The notes: generated by a model not told the origin, from the sequence alone. A stretch of DNA of 64,000 nt from Oscillospiraceae bacterium (GCA_017516065.1 JAFWDQ010000020.1:1-64000), one strand, 5' to 3'. Shown: positions 27,140 to 36,713, counted from the first letter of the stretch. Made by a program: numbers and translations.

Positions 27140-30100
27140 TCACTCGCTGGGCGGGGGAGGCGCGGTGGACAGCGAGACGGTCCCCTCGTAGTAACCGCTG
27201 AACTCCGCGATGACGGCGCCTGTGGAATCGTACTCCACGGCGGACAGATTGCAGCCCAGAGACTGCGCGCTGAGACCATTGTTATAGCCCTTATCGGCAA
27301 AGTCGACGTCGGAGTAGATGCAGGCGGAGCCCTCAGGCGCCGAGAGGATGCCCTCCGCGGGATAGTAGCCGCCGGTGATGGAGAAGGTGTAGCTGCCGTC
27401 ATCGGCGGAGATGTAGACGTAGCCGCTGGAGGGGCCGAGGGTCAGCTCAGCCTTGGCGGGTACCGATACGGTCACGCCGTCCACCGTGCGGGTGAGCGTT
27501 CCCTCATAGTCCGAGGGTATGATCTCCTCCTCGCCGGAGGGGTGATAGCTTCCGGTGCTGATGCTGGGCCGGACGACGACCTTCACGTTGTTCTGGCTGC
27601 CGCTGGTATCCGTCACCATGACCAGGATCTTGCCTGCGGTCAGGGGGATGACATAGCTGGTCTTGTCAGTATAGACCTTCAGCTTGCTGTAATCGTTGCT
27701 CTGGAAGGTCATGACCGTCAGGCTCGCATTCGCGGACTCGTCGATGGCGATGGTCAGGCCCGAAACGGTGCTGGGGAGCCTGTTGGGTACGACCTTGAGG
27801 AAGGACGTGCCGTAAGGATATACCAGAATGGTCTTGTCACTCTCGGCGTTGGCGGAATTGCTGTCGATATTCAGCTCATTCAGGTATTTCCGCTCCGGAT
27901 GGTTCCGGTTCTGGTTGTGGAAATTGTCCACGCTGGAGTCATAGATGGTCCAGGGATCGGCGTCCAGGGCCTCCAGCTTGTTGGTGGTCACCAGGGTGCG
28001 GTAGAAGTCCACAGCCAGCTCGGGCAGAGTCTTGCCCGTGACGCCGGGCAGCAGGGTCTCAAAGCCGGGATTCATGCCCTTTGCCGCCTCATAGGCCGCA
28101 TAGGTCTGCCGGATCGTACCGGAGCCGATCTGCTCCTCCAGATACTGGAAGAAGGGGCGCCGCCCATAGCCGCCGGCAGAGATGCTGTCGCCGGGGACCA
28201 GACCGCTGTAGACATCCATATGCTCCTGCCGGTACAGACCGGCGCCCTCGATGTTCAGACCGTTGGCCTTGGCCAGGACCTGCTCATAGTACATGGCGGA
28301 GCCCTCATGGAACCAGTCGTTGCCGCTGGTGTACTTGAACACGGTGGAGTTGATGTACTGGTTCTGGAAATAGTGGAACATCTCGTGGGCCATGGTGCGG
28401 AAGAAATCCTCATCCGAGTGGATCGTATTGCCCTTGGAGAGCTGGACCTCCACGGATCTCCGCTCGGCGGCGGGGCTCCGATAACCGTACATGACGATGC
28501 TGCTGTTGGCGTTGAGGTAGACGTAGCCGTCGTTGATACTCACGTCGCCGGCGTAGTAGGCGCCGTCGTTGCCCTTGATGGGCAGGATGGTAACGCTCAG
28601 GCGATTCGCACTCAGATTCCGGACGTCCTTGTAGCCGTAGGTGCTGGTGTAGGCGGTATAGATGGCCTCCAGATCGTTGAGGATCCGCTGGCTGTCCTTG
28701 GAGGTCAGACCGCCCTTGGCATTCTCGTCAAAGACGCGGCCCTGCACCCGGAGCACGAAATGGGCGGACTCGAACTTCTTCATGCCGATGGCGGCGATGA
28801 ACAGGTTCAGGCCCGTTGTGGTTTTCTTCGTCTGCTGCATGGGCTGGCCGCCGGCCAGAAGGATGTCGTCTATATAGTTCTGATACGCCGCAGCGTCGAT
28901 GGTAGCAGTGGCGGTGCTGCCGGAGACCGTGGTGGGGACGAGGTTCCAGAGTATGTCGGACTCGCCGTCTGCGGTCTTATAGGGGATGCCGACGCCTATG
29001 CAGGCCTCCATGCCCTCCGGCACAGAAGAGGTCAGGTCCGTGGTGATGGTGACGGAGTGGTTGTCGGCGTCAGACAGATCCACCTCATAGCAGGCGGACA
29101 GCGCGTCCTCCGGGGCGGCGGCGGTGTTCACCGTGAAGGTACCGCTGCCGCCGGAGCCGAAGTCCAGCGTCAGACCGCCCACTTTCTTTGCCGGGCCGTT
29201 GGCCGGTATGGACGCGCCGAACTCACCGCTGGGCGTGGCGGGCGTGGCAGGCGTGGCAGGCGTGGTCGTGGTGGACTGGGGCGTGGTATCCAGATTCTGA
29301 GCCATGCGGGAGGAGATGATGACCGCCTGCTCCCGGGTGGCGTTGGCGGCGACAGTGGCGCCGGCGATGGTGGCGGTGCCCTTGGGGACGAACATATTTT
29401 CGCCCATGCCGTTGAGGATGCCGTTGGCCGCCATGAAGTACACGCTGGTGCGGGCGTAATCGGAGATGTTCCAGTCATCCGCAAAGAGCGGCGGCTGGGT
29501 GAAATTCAGGGTGTAATTGCCGTCGGTAGGCAGCGTCCACCCGGGAATGACGATCTTCTTGTAGCAGCGGGTGAGCATGGTGGCCGCCTGTTCCCGGGTG
29601 AGCAGATCGTCGGGGGAGAACTTGTCCGGCGCGGTGCCGTTGACGATGCCGACGGCGTAGGCCTTGAGCACATCGGGGTCGCTGGTGTCCTTGAAGGGGT
29701 TCTCGCCGGCGACGGCGGGGGTGCCGGACATGTAGTTGTAGACCTGGACACAGACAGCGGCAAATTCCTTCCGGGTGATGGAGCGGGTCAGGTCCGCGGT
29801 CTTCAGCACGTCGGGGATCAGGCCCATGGAGTCGGCCTGGGACAGCTCGGGGGCGGCCCAGGTGGAACAGGTGTAGCCGGTGGAAGAGGTGGTGGTGCTG
29901 CCGGAGGAAGAACTGCCGCCGGAGCCGGAGCTGCCGGAGGGTGCCGCCGTGCCACGAACCTCTGCGAAGCCCATGTTGTCAGAAGCGCTGTTATAGCTCC
30001 AGGTTTTGGTGTCCGAGTCCACGATATAATACCGCTGGCCCGCCTTCAGCACGACGTTGGGGAACACGTCCCAGTAGACGTTGTTGGCCCCGGAGCCGGA

Positions 30101-30397
30101 CCGGCCCGTGGCCTGCCAGGTGCCGATCAGGTTGTCGTCCCAGTCATAGATGCTGATGGTGCCCGGAGTTGCGCCTCTGCCGGAGTTCCAGTGGTAGGTG
30201 GCGATGGCCTGCACCAGCAGGTCATTGCTGCCGACGGTGAAGTCCGGAAAGTATTCCGGACCGCTTTGTGTTGCGCTGGAGTTGAAGGTGCTGTAGAGCA
30301 GAGGATAATCCTCTACGGATGCGGCCGAGGCTGCCAGGGGCAGCAGGGAGAGGCACAGCACGACTGTCAGCAGCAGCGCCAGGATGCGTTTTCTCAC
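27140..30397 (-). CDS. Secreted SLH-domain protein with HExxH metallopeptidase domain
   Basis: 1085 residues. It starts at GTG 30397 behind GGAG. A signal peptide ends at AASAAS. Residues about 30-150 form a beta-rich domain, followed by a Ser/Gly linker, then three SLH modules (about 185-370; for example AYAVGIVNGTAPDKFSPDDL) that anchor proteins to the cell wall, a TTTTPATPATPATP linker and a long extracellular part. At about residue 669 AHEMFHYFQ, followed by WFHEGSAMYYE, gives the HExxH plus downstream Glu of gluzincin-type zinc peptidases. The substrate is unknown. Confidence 0.85.
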   Translation of the reverse strand: MRKRILALLLTVVLCLSLLPLAASAASVEDYPLLYSTFNSSATQSGPEYFPDFTVGSNDLLVQAIATYHWNSGRGATPGTISIYDWDDNLIGTWQATGRSGSGANNVYWDVFPNVVLKAGQRYYIVDSDTKTWSYNSASDNMGFAEVRGTAAPSGSSGSGGSSSSGSTTTSSTGYTCSTWAAPELSQADSMGLIPDVLKTADLTRSITRKEFAAVCVQVYNYMSGTPAVAGENPFKDTSDPDVLKAYAVGIVNGTAPDKFSPDDLLTREQAATMLTRCYKKIVIPGWTLPTDGNYTLNFTQPPLFADDWNISDYARTSVYFMAANGILNGMGENMFVPKGTATIAGATVAANATREQAVIISSRMAQNLDTTPQSTTTTPATPATPATPSGEFGASIPANGPAKKVGGLTLDFGSGGSGTFTVNTAAAPEDALSACYEVDLSDADNHSVTITTDLTSSVPEGMEACIGVGIPYKTADGESDILWNLVPTTVSGSTATATIDAAAYQNYIDDILLAGGQPMQQTKKTTTGLNLFIAAIGMKKFESAHFVLRVQGRVFDENAKGGLTSKDSQRILNDLEAIYTAYTSTYGYKDVRNLSANRLSVTILPIKGNDGAYYAGDVSINDGYVYLNANSSIVMYGYRSPAAERRSVEVQLSKGNTIHSDEDFFRTMAHEMFHYFQNQYINSTVFKYTSGNDWFHEGSAMYYEQVLAKANGLNIEGAGLYRQEHMDVYSGLVPGDSISAGGYGRRPFFQYLEEQIGSGTIRQTYAAYEAAKGMNPGFETLLPGVTGKTLPELAVDFYRTLVTTNKLEALDADPWTIYDSSVDNFHNQNRNHPERKYLNELNIDSNSANAESDKTILVYPYGTSFLKVVPNRLPSTVSGLTIAIDESANASLTVMTFQSNDYSKLKVYTDKTSYVIPLTAGKILVMVTDTSGSQNNVKVVVRPSISTGSYHPSGEEEIIPSDYEGTLTRTVDGVTVSVPAKAELTLGPSSGYVYISADDGSYTFSITGGYYPAEGILSAPEGSACIYSDVDFADKGYNNGLSAQSLGCNLSAVEYDSTGAVIAEFSGYYEGTVSLSTAPPPPSE

Positions 30398-30459
30398 GTC
30401 GCATGTCTCCTTTTCTTATCATTTTCAGGGTGGCGGTCGCCGGTTTGGTTTCTGCCCAT

Positions 30460-30488
30460 AGCATAACAAAAATATCCTCTGTATGCAA
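30460..30488 (-). promoter_or_regulatory. Promoter of the SLH metallopeptidase gene
   Basis: Minus strand TTGCAT (30483-30488), 17 bp, TATGCT (30460-30465). Confidence 0.65.
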
Positions 30489-30588
30489 GAATGAATTATA
30501 CATCCAAAAGCAGGGGCCCGGCCGAAACCGCCTGCCGCCTCCCGGGAAAAGCCGGACCTTATCCACGACACGACGGGAGCGCAGAAAA

Positions 30589-30620
30589 AGAGGGAAAGGA
30601 GTTCTCCCTTCCCTCTCAGA
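30589..30620 (-). terminator. Terminator of perR-rubrerythrin
   Basis: AGAGGGAAGGGAG/CTCCTTTCCCTCT stem followed by TTTTTC on the minus strand. Confidence 0.8.
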
Positions 30621-30642
30621 AATTGCTTTTTTGGTTTTTTCC

Positions 30643-31185
30643 TCAGCCGAAGTATCTCTTGAGCAGGGCCGCCAGAGCCTTGCCGTGACGAGCCTCGTCG
30701 CGGGCCATCTCATGGACGGTGTCGTGGATGGCGTCCAGATTCAGGGCCTTGGCGCGCTTGGCCAGATCGGTCTTGCCGGCGGTGGCGCCGAATTCGGCCT
30801 CCACACGGGCCTCCAGATTGGCCTTGGTGCTCTCGCTGAGACATTCGCCCAGAAGCTCGGCAAACTTCGCCGCATGCTCTGCTTCCTCAAAAGCGGCCTT
30901 CTCCCAATACGCACCGATCTCGGGGTAGCCCTCACGGTATGCGGCCCGGGACATGGCCAGGTACATGCCGACCTCGCGGCACTCGCCCTCGTAGTTGGCG
31001 CGCAGATCCGCCATGATGTCCTCCGGCACGCCCTGGGCTACGCCGACCACATGCTCGGCAGCCCAGGTCTTGTCGTCGCTCTGCTCCTTGAACTTGGAAG
31101 CAGGGGCCTTACAGACCGGACAGGCCTCGGGAGGGGCGTCTCCCTCGTGTACGTATCCGCAGACGGTGCAAACAAACTTTTTCAT
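30643..31185 (-). CDS. Rubrerythrin with N-terminal rubredoxin-like domain
   Basis: 180 residues. Two CxxC pairs (CTVCGY, CPVCKA) at the N-terminus form a rubredoxin-like iron site. The ferritin-like diiron domain follows, with ExxH motifs ([17 protein letters not shown]). Rubrerythrins reduce hydrogen peroxide in anaerobes; the rubredoxin-first order is the reverse rubrerythrin arrangement. Its ATG overlaps the PerR stop (ATGA), so it is the translationally coupled second gene of the operon. Confidence 0.92.
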   Translation of the reverse strand: MKKFVCTVCGYVHEGDAPPEACPVCKAPASKFKEQSDDKTWAAEHVVGVAQGVPEDIMADLRANYEGECREVGMYLAMSRAAYREGYPEIGAYWEKAAFEEAEHAAKFAELLGECLSESTKANLEARVEAEFGATAGKTDLAKRAKALNLDAIHDTVHEMARDEARHGKALAALLKRYFG

Positions 31186-31592
31186 AGTGGCATTCCTCCT
31201 GTTGTTTCAGTATCGGGAGGCTGACAGTCCGCACACACGCCGGTAAAGGAGATACGACAGCCCGTGATCTGACTGCCGGACGCCTTCTCGGCACATCTCG
31301 TCAGCGAGGGGGGACAGATGACCGGGAGATCCCAGATCCTGTCGCATCCCGTGCAGATAAAATGTGCGTGATCGTCTGTCCGCGCGTCCCACCGTTCTTT
31401 TCCGTTCACGGTACCGACCGAGGTCAGCTGGCCGGTCTCCTTGAAGTAGGCAAGATTCCGGTAGACGGTGGCCAGGCTCAGCTCCGGCCATTCAGGCTTA
31501 AGATGTGCGTAGACCCACTCTGCCGTTGGGTGTGTGGTGGTGCTGCGCAGAAGCGCAAGGATCGCGTTCCGCTTGGCACTGGTTCTTTCCAT
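31182..31592 (-). CDS. perR: Fur-family regulator, PerR-like
   Basis: 136 residues. Winged-helix N-terminus ([26 protein letters not shown], in two parts with the typical LATVYRNL recognition helix), metal-binding DDHAHFIC, and two CxxC zinc sites (CTGC, CADC). Pairing with rubrerythrin and the operator at 31608-31630 support a peroxide-sensing role rather than iron or zinc control. First gene of the two-gene operon. Confidence 0.88.
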   Translation of the reverse strand: MERTSAKRNAILALLRSTTTHPTAEWVYAHLKPEWPELSLATVYRNLAYFKETGQLTSVGTVNGKERWDARTDDHAHFICTGCDRIWDLPVICPPSLTRCAEKASGSQITGCRISFTGVCADCQPPDTETTGGMPL

Positions 31593-31607
31593 CGTAATGC
31601 TCCCTAC

Positions 31608-31654
31608 ATAATAATGGTTATCATTATTATAACATATTTTTATCAGCTTGTAAA
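31608..31654 (-). promoter_or_regulatory. Promoter with PerR/Fur box
   Basis: Minus strand TTTACA (31649-31654), 17 bp, TATAAT (31626-31631). The palindrome ATAATAATGGTTATCATTATTAT (31608-31630), a Per/Fur-box-like sequence, overlaps the -10 element and start site. This fits repression by PerR and autoregulation. Confidence 0.85.
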
Positions 31655-31741
31655 GAGAAAAAGCAAAAGATTTTTCTTTTTTACGCCGCAGGCCTGAAAA
31701 GCGGCGGAGAACGGCCGCCTCCGCGCGGTCCTGCCGGGCGT

Positions 31742-32359
31742 TCAGCTGTCGATATAGTGCCGGACCCGGAACCGGGCGCCCAGAGAGGCTGCCAGGGTCT
31801 CGCAGGCCGCCAGCTCCTCCGGCTCCATGCCCCGGTCCACTGCCGTCATGGTCACCTCGATGCCCGCGGCGGCGGCGCTGCGGGTAAAGTCCAGCATGGC
31901 CTGCCAGGCTTTGGCCCCGTCCCGGGGACAGGTGCGCGCTAGATACGTCTCCTCCGTGGCGCCGTTGAGGGAAATGGACAGCCGGTCGATGCGGCCCGCC
32001 AGCTCCGGCACCACGTCACGGCCTGAGATCAGGCACCCGTGGCCGTTGGTGTTGATCCGCACCGGAGGCAGGCCGGGGACCGTCTTTTTCAGCTCGTCGG
32101 TGAGCCAGAGGATATCCTCCATGCGGAAGGTGGGCTCGCCGAAGCCGCAGAAGACCAGTTCCTCATAGGATGGCAGGTCCCGGCGCAGCAGGTCCTCCAG
32201 GGCCTCCTGCCGGGAGGGCTCGTGGTCCAGCCACAGGTCGTCAGCGTAGATGCTGCCCCTGTTCCCGTTCTGCCGCAGGCAGAAGATGCAGGCGCAGTCG
32301 CACCGGTTGGTCAGGTTGACATACAGACCGCCGCCGTACTCGTATGTGATGGTCTCCAC
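31742..32359 (-). CDS. Radical SAM protein, TatD-associated type
   Basis: 205 residues, GTG start at 32359 behind AAAGGAG. The CxxxCxxC cluster motif appears in RCDCACIFCLRQNG; ELVFCGFGEPTFR and RINTNGHG are SAM-binding segments. This short form resembles the radical SAM proteins linked to TatD nucleases. The reaction is not known. No tatD gene is next to it here. Confidence 0.82.
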   Translation of the reverse strand: METITYEYGGGLYVNLTNRCDCACIFCLRQNGNRGSIYADDLWLDHEPSRQEALEDLLRRDLPSYEELVFCGFGEPTFRMEDILWLTDELKKTVPGLPPVRINTNGHGCLISGRDVVPELAGRIDRLSISLNGATEETYLARTCPRDGAKAWQAMLDFTRSAAAAGIEVTMTAVDRGMEPEELAACETLAASLGARFRVRHYIDS

Positions 32360-32521
32360 GATACTTTCTCCTTTCGATGGCCGGGATCAAAATAAGCATA
32401 CCATGAAAACCGGCGGGACGCAAGAGGCGTCTTTGTCGGGAGCGTTCTCTCTTTTTTGCTCCGCCGCCGTGGTACAAAGAAATTGCCGGCCTGTCCGGCG
32501 ATCTGAAGGAGGTGGCGTAAG

Positions 32522-33934
32522 ATGACGCTTCTGCTGCGCGCGCTCAACGGCGTGGTCTGGTCCCCGCCGCTGCTGGCGCTTCTGCTGGCGGCGGGGCTCT
32601 GGTTTTCCCTCCGGTCCCGCTTTCTGCAGGTCCGGCTCCTGGGTCCCATGCTCCGACTGCTGACGAAGGGCCGGGCCGGGGACGGGATCTCTCCCTTTCA
32701 GGCTTTCTGCACCGCTCTGGCGGGACGGGTGGGCACCGGCAATATCGTGGGGACCTCCGCGGCGGTGCTGTACGGCGGCCCCGGGGCCCTGTTCTGGATG
32801 TGGGTGCTGGCCTTTCTGGGTGCCGCCAGTGCCTTCGTGGAGTCCACCCTGGCCCAGCTCTACCGGGAGCCCTGGGAGGGCCAGTACTGCGGCGGACCCG
32901 CGTTCTACATCGAAAAGGGCCTCCGTCGCCGGGGCTGCGCCGCCGTCTTTGCCGTCGTGGCCCTGACGGCCTCCGGTCTGCTGCTGCCCGGAGTCCAGTC
33001 CAACGCCATCGCCCAGTCGCTGCAGGCGGCGTTCCGGCTGCCGGTATGGCTCTCCGGCGGCGTCTGCACCCTGCTGCTGGGGGTGCTGATCTTCGGCGGC
33101 ATCCGGCGCATCGCCAGAGCCGCAGAATTCATCGTGCCGGCCATGGCGGCGCTGTATCTTCTCTGCGCCGGGGCGGTAACGATAGCGCATCTCCGTGAGG
33201 TGGGGCCCGCCTTCGCGCTGATCCTCTCCAGCGCCTTCGGCCGTGACGCCCTCTACGGCGGCATCTTCGGCAGCGCGATTCTGTGGGGCGTCCGCCGGGG
33301 CATCTACGCCAACGAGGCGGGGCAGGGGACCCAGGCCCACGCTGCCGCGGCGGCGGCGGCGGACCATCCGGCGGAGCAGGGGTTGGTCCAGGCTCTGGGC
33401 GTCTATGTGGACACCTTCCTCATCTGCACCGCCACGGGCCTGATGCTCCTGCTCACCGACTGCTATAACGTGCTGGACGGCGCCGGGCAGGTCCTCCACC
33501 GGGGGGCGCCGATGATTGCCGACTGTCTGGAGCCGGGTCCCCGGTTCGTCCAGGCGGCCCTTGCCTCTGTGCTGGGCCCCGCGGGACCGGCCCTCATCGC
33601 CCTGTGCCTGGCCTTTTTCGCCTTCACCAGCCTGATGAGCTGCTACTATCAGGCCGAGTGCAACCTCCTCTGGCTCCTGCGGTCGGAGCGCCGCCGGGCG
33701 GTGGGGACGCCGGCGCTGCGCTGCGCCCTGCTGATCGTCACCTTCACCGCCGCCCTGATGACGGCGGACAGCGTCTGGAGCCTGGGGGACCTGGGGGCCG
33801 GGACCATGGCCTGGCTCAACGGCGCGGCGATCCTGCTGCTGCAGAAGCCGGCCTTCGACAGCCTTCGGGACTATGAGCGGCGGCGAAAACAGGCGCCCTG
33901 CCCGCCGGAGCCCAGGCCGGTCCTGCGGCGGTGA
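32522..33934 (+). CDS. Sodium:alanine/glycine symporter, AGCS family
   Basis: 470 residues with about ten membrane segments. The family signature is clear: ALAGRVGTGNIVGTSAAVLYGGPGA (in parts), a GGPAFYIEKGL stretch, and ANEAGQGTQAHAAAA near the middle. It takes up alanine or glycine with sodium. AAGGAGG precedes the ATG. I looked for a glycine riboswitch upstream and saw none. Confidence 0.92.
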   Translation: MTLLLRALNGVVWSPPLLALLLAAGLWFSLRSRFLQVRLLGPMLRLLTKGRAGDGISPFQAFCTALAGRVGTGNIVGTSAAVLYGGPGALFWMWVLAFLGAASAFVESTLAQLYREPWEGQYCGGPAFYIEKGLRRRGCAAVFAVVALTASGLLLPGVQSNAIAQSLQAAFRLPVWLSGGVCTLLLGVLIFGGIRRIARAAEFIVPAMAALYLLCAGAVTIAHLREVGPAFALILSSAFGRDALYGGIFGSAILWGVRRGIYANEAGQGTQAHAAAAAAADHPAEQGLVQALGVYVDTFLICTATGLMLLLTDCYNVLDGAGQVLHRGAPMIADCLEPGPRFVQAALASVLGPAGPALIALCLAFFAFTSLMSCYYQAECNLLWLLRSERRRAVGTPALRCALLIVTFTAALMTADSVWSLGDLGAGTMAWLNGAAILLLQKPAFDSLRDYERRRKQAPCPPEPRPVLRR

Positions 33935-33940
33935 GTTTCA

Positions 33941-33969
33941 TTGACGGCCGCCCCCGCGTGTGCTATACT
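33941..33969 (+). promoter_or_regulatory. Promoter of the TSCPD-UDG-deaminase cluster
   Basis: TTGACG (33941-33946), 17 bp, TATACT (33964-33969), just after the AGCS stop. Confidence 0.7.
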
Positions 33970-33992
33970 GCAAGGAAAAGGAGGGATATCCC

Positions 33993-34253
33993 ATGCGGTA
34001 TACATATCAGACAAAGGGCACCTGTTCCCGTGCCATCGCCTTTGATATCGATGAGAACGAAGTTGTCACCAACGTGGAATTCACCGGCGGCTGCAACGGC
34101 AATCTGAAGGGTATCGCCAGCCTGGTGGACGGCATGACCGGCAGCGAGATCCTGGCCAAGTGTCAGGGCATCACCTGCGGCAGCAAGCCCACCTCCTGCC
34201 CGGACCAGCTGGCACAGGCCATTCTGGCCGCCCGGGCAAAGATGCAGGCATGA
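33993..34253 (+). CDS. TSCPD domain protein (TIGR03905 type)
   Basis: 86 residues. Small protein with [14 protein letters not shown], a [14 protein letters not shown] segment and the Cys-rich end [15 protein letters not shown], which gives the domain its name. This domain also occurs at the end of some ribonucleotide reductases. Stand-alone function is unknown. The ATG at 33993 follows AGGAGGG. Its stop overlaps the UDG start (ATGA). Confidence 0.88.
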   Translation: MRYTYQTKGTCSRAIAFDIDENEVVTNVEFTGGCNGNLKGIASLVDGMTGSEILAKCQGITCGSKPTSCPDQLAQAILAARAKMQA

Positions 34254-34822
34254 CGGCGGACACCTGGGAGGCCCTGGAGCGGGAGTGCGGCGCGTGCCGC
34301 CGGTGTTCCCTGTGCCAGACGCGCCATAACGTGGTCTTCGGTGTCGGCAGCCCTCGGGCCGAGGTACTGTTCATCGGCGAGGGCCCCGGCGAGCAGGAGG
34401 ATCTCCAGGGGGAGCCCTTCGTGGGCCGGGCCGGCAAGCTGCTGGACACCATGCTGGAAATCATCCATCTGGATCGGTCCCGGGTCTACATCGCCAATAT
34501 GGTCAAGTGCCGTCCCCCCGGCAACCGGGACCCGCTGAATGTGGAGCAGGACGCCTGCGCCCAGTGGCTGGAGCGGCAGATCGCCCTGCTGGCCCCGAAG
34601 CTCATCGTCTGCGTGGGGCGCATCTCCGCCATGCGCTTCATCCGGCCGGACTTCAAGATCACGAAGGAGCACGGCCAGTGGTTTGAGAAGGACGGCCGCC
34701 GGGTCATGGCCATCTACCACCCCGCCGCTCTGCTCCGGGACCCCGGCAAGCGGCCGGAGACCTTTGAGGATCTCAAGCGGCTGGAGGCGGCCATCCGGGA
34801 GACGTGCGACCATACTCTATAG
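34250..34822 (+). CDS. Uracil-DNA glycosylase, family 4 (iron-sulfur)
   Basis: 190 residues. Removes uracil from DNA. Iron-sulfur Cys residues appear in CRRCSLC and in the [11 protein letters not shown] segment; [24 protein letters not shown] and YHPAALLRD are the catalytic and binding motifs of family 4. Start coupled to the TSCPD gene by the ATGA overlap. Next to a dCMP deaminase, so the cluster deals with uracil and deoxynucleotide balance. Confidence 0.92.
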   Translation: MTADTWEALERECGACRRCSLCQTRHNVVFGVGSPRAEVLFIGEGPGEQEDLQGEPFVGRAGKLLDTMLEIIHLDRSRVYIANMVKCRPPGNRDPLNVEQDACAQWLERQIALLAPKLIVCVGRISAMRFIRPDFKITKEHGQWFEKDGRRVMAIYHPAALLRDPGKRPETFEDLKRLEAAIRETCDHTL

Positions 34823-34841
34823 AGAAAGAAGAAGGGCATTT

Positions 34842-35318
34842 ATGGAGCGAATCAGCAAGGAAAACTACTATCTGGACATCGCCCAGACCGTTCTGGAGCG
34901 GTCCACCTGCCTGCGCCGTCACTACGGCGCCATCATCGTGCAGAAGGACGAGATCATCTCCACCGGCTACAACGGCGCCCCCCGGGGCCGGAAGAACTGC
35001 GTGGACATGGGCACCTGCACCCGGGAGACCATGGGCATCCCCAGCGGACAGCGCTATGAGCTGTGCCGTTCCGTCCACGCCGAGGCCAACGCCATCATCT
35101 CCGCGCCCCGGAACCAGATGGTGGGGGCCACCCTGTATCTGGCCGGACGGGACGCCAAGACCGGCGCCCTGCTCACCGACGCCACCTCCTGTTCCATGTG
35201 CCGCCGCATGATCATCAACGCCGGGCTGGAGCGGGTGGTGACCCGCATCTCGCCCACGGAATTCATCGTGGTCCCCGTCTCGGACTGGGTCCGGGAGGAC
35301 GACACCCTGCCGGTCTGA
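34842..35318 (+). CDS. dCMP deaminase, ComEB-like
   Basis: 158 residues. The zinc deaminase motifs are HAEANAI and CSMCRRMI. N-terminal SKENYYLDIAQTVLERSTC and GAPRGRKNC are typical of the dCMP deaminase/ComE operon protein 2 group. Converts dCMP to dUMP for thymidylate synthesis. Nineteen bases after the UDG gene, with an AAGAAGG site. Confidence 0.9.
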   Translation: MERISKENYYLDIAQTVLERSTCLRRHYGAIIVQKDEIISTGYNGAPRGRKNCVDMGTCTRETMGIPSGQRYELCRSVHAEANAIISAPRNQMVGATLYLAGRDAKTGALLTDATSCSMCRRMIINAGLERVVTRISPTEFIVVPVSDWVREDDTLPV

Positions 35319-35342
35319 CCGGCTTTGCGGAGGTCCTGTACT

Positions 35343-36572
35343 ATGGCTGAAACCCCCATCGCCGCCTCCCTGCGGCGTCACGGACTGCTGTCCCTGCCCC
35401 GGGCGTCCACGGAGGCGCTGCTGGAGTCTCAGATGCGGATCGGGCTCTTCGGCGGCGCCGGCTCTGTGCCCATGCTGCCCACCGCTCTGTGCCCCTTCGG
35501 GCCGCTGCCCGCCGATACGCCCGCGGCGGTGCTTCTGGCGGACCACGAGACCTTTTCCGTGGCCCTTGTGACCTGGACGGACCGGGGGCCCGAAATCACG
35601 GAGCGGGACAGCTTCCCCATGCCGGGGCTGGATTATCCCTCCCCCTGGGAGGACCTGATCTATCTGGCCGCCGAGCTGGCGGAGCCGCTGATCCGACAGG
35701 CCGCGGGGGCCTGTTTCTGCTATGCCCTGCCCGCCGTCCCGGCGGGCCGTGATCTGTCCGCCCTGACGCCGCCGCTGCGGATCAGCGGCGCGGAGGGCCG
35801 TCTGCTCTGCGCCTCTCTGACCGCCGAGCTGGCCGGCCGGGGCGTGGAGGAACGGCCTCTCGTCGCTCTGGACGATGCCTGCGCGGCGCTGCTGGCGGCC
35901 ACGGTGCTGGCTCCGGACGCCGACCGCTGTCTGGGTCTGTCCTGGGGCCGGGATGTCCGGCTCAGTCTGGCGGCGCCCCGGGCCGCCATCCCCAAGCTGA
36001 CGGGGCCCGGCAGCGACCAGGGCTTCGTACTGCTGAACACCGGCGTCGCCGGCTTCACCGGCCTGCCCGTGGGCGACGCGGACCTGATCGTGGACCGGGA
36101 CGCCGGGGACGCCGGGAAGAATCTCCTGCGCAAGGCGGCGGCCCTGCCGAATCTGGGCGAGACGGCCCGGTTTACCCTGCTCAAGGGCGTGGAGGACGGC
36201 CTGTTCACCTTTGCCGGCGGCCGCGCCCTGCTGGGGCTGACCCATCTGTCCTTCGAGGCGGTGGACGAGCTGCTCCGGGACCGGGAGAACGGTCTGCTGA
36301 CCACCCTCTGCCCGGCGCCGGAGGACCGGGAGGCCGCCCGGGGACTCTGCACCGCCGTCTGCCGCCGGGCGGTGGATCTGACGGCCTCCGCTCTGTCCGC
36401 GGCTCTGCGCCTCACCGGCGGCGGCCGTGCCCCCTGCGCTGTGGTCACAGGCGGCGCGGAGCATACCGTCCTGCTGCCGATGCTGCGTCAGGCACTGCCG
36501 GACGTCGCGCTGGAGACGCCGGAGGACGCCGTCCTCATCGGCGCCGCGGCGGGACTGCTGCGGAATCTGTAA
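35343..36572 (+). CDS. Hexokinase-like (actin-fold) protein of unknown function
   Basis: 409 residues from the ATG at 35343 (GGAGG, 9 nt). Segments MRIGLFGGAGS, VPAGRDLSALTPPLRI and VVTGGAEHTVLLPML resemble hexokinase or other actin-like ATPase folds with phosphate and adenosine loops, but the catalytic sugar-binding motif is not clear. It may be an inactive or divergent kinase. It follows the deaminase closely and is closed by the terminator at 36585-36617, so it is probably in the same unit. Confidence 0.55.
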   Translation: MAETPIAASLRRHGLLSLPRASTEALLESQMRIGLFGGAGSVPMLPTALCPFGPLPADTPAAVLLADHETFSVALVTWTDRGPEITERDSFPMPGLDYPSPWEDLIYLAAELAEPLIRQAAGACFCYALPAVPAGRDLSALTPPLRISGAEGRLLCASLTAELAGRGVEERPLVALDDACAALLAATVLAPDADRCLGLSWGRDVRLSLAAPRAAIPKLTGPGSDQGFVLLNTGVAGFTGLPVGDADLIVDRDAGDAGKNLLRKAAALPNLGETARFTLLKGVEDGLFTFAGGRALLGLTHLSFEAVDELLRDRENGLLTTLCPAPEDREAARGLCTAVCRRAVDLTASALSAALRLTGGGRAPCAVVTGGAEHTVLLPMLRQALPDVALETPEDAVLIGAAAGLLRNL

Positions 36573-36584
36573 AACGAATGACAG

Positions 36585-36617
36585 CCCCGGGCCCCTTGTT
36601 CCGAGGGCCCGGGGTTT
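36585..36617 (+). terminator. Terminator after the hexokinase-like gene
   Basis: CCCCGGGCCC/GGGCCCGGGG stem with an 10-nt loop, then TTT. The 330-bp gap before rny otherwise holds only the promoter at 36714-36742. Confidence 0.75.
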
Positions 36618-36713
36618 CGCGCGCTGTCAAAAAGGGGAGGCCCGGCCGGTCCCCGAGCCCATCGTCGGCGGAAAGGTTTTCACCTTTGCCGCCGGTTTTT
36701 GTCCGTTTATCCC

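Noticed and set aside
26939..30466. Very long plus-strand open frame (over 1100 codons) opposite the SLH metallopeptidase
   Set aside because: It is an antisense shadow: composition is Gly/His/Asp-rich without motifs, while the minus strand has a signal peptide, SLH modules and a zinc site. Similar long mirrors opposite rel, aspS, thrS, rny and the toroid gene were left out for the same reason.
32360..32521. Glycine riboswitch before the AGCS symporter
   Set aside because: No tandem aptamer pattern is seen in the 160 bp.
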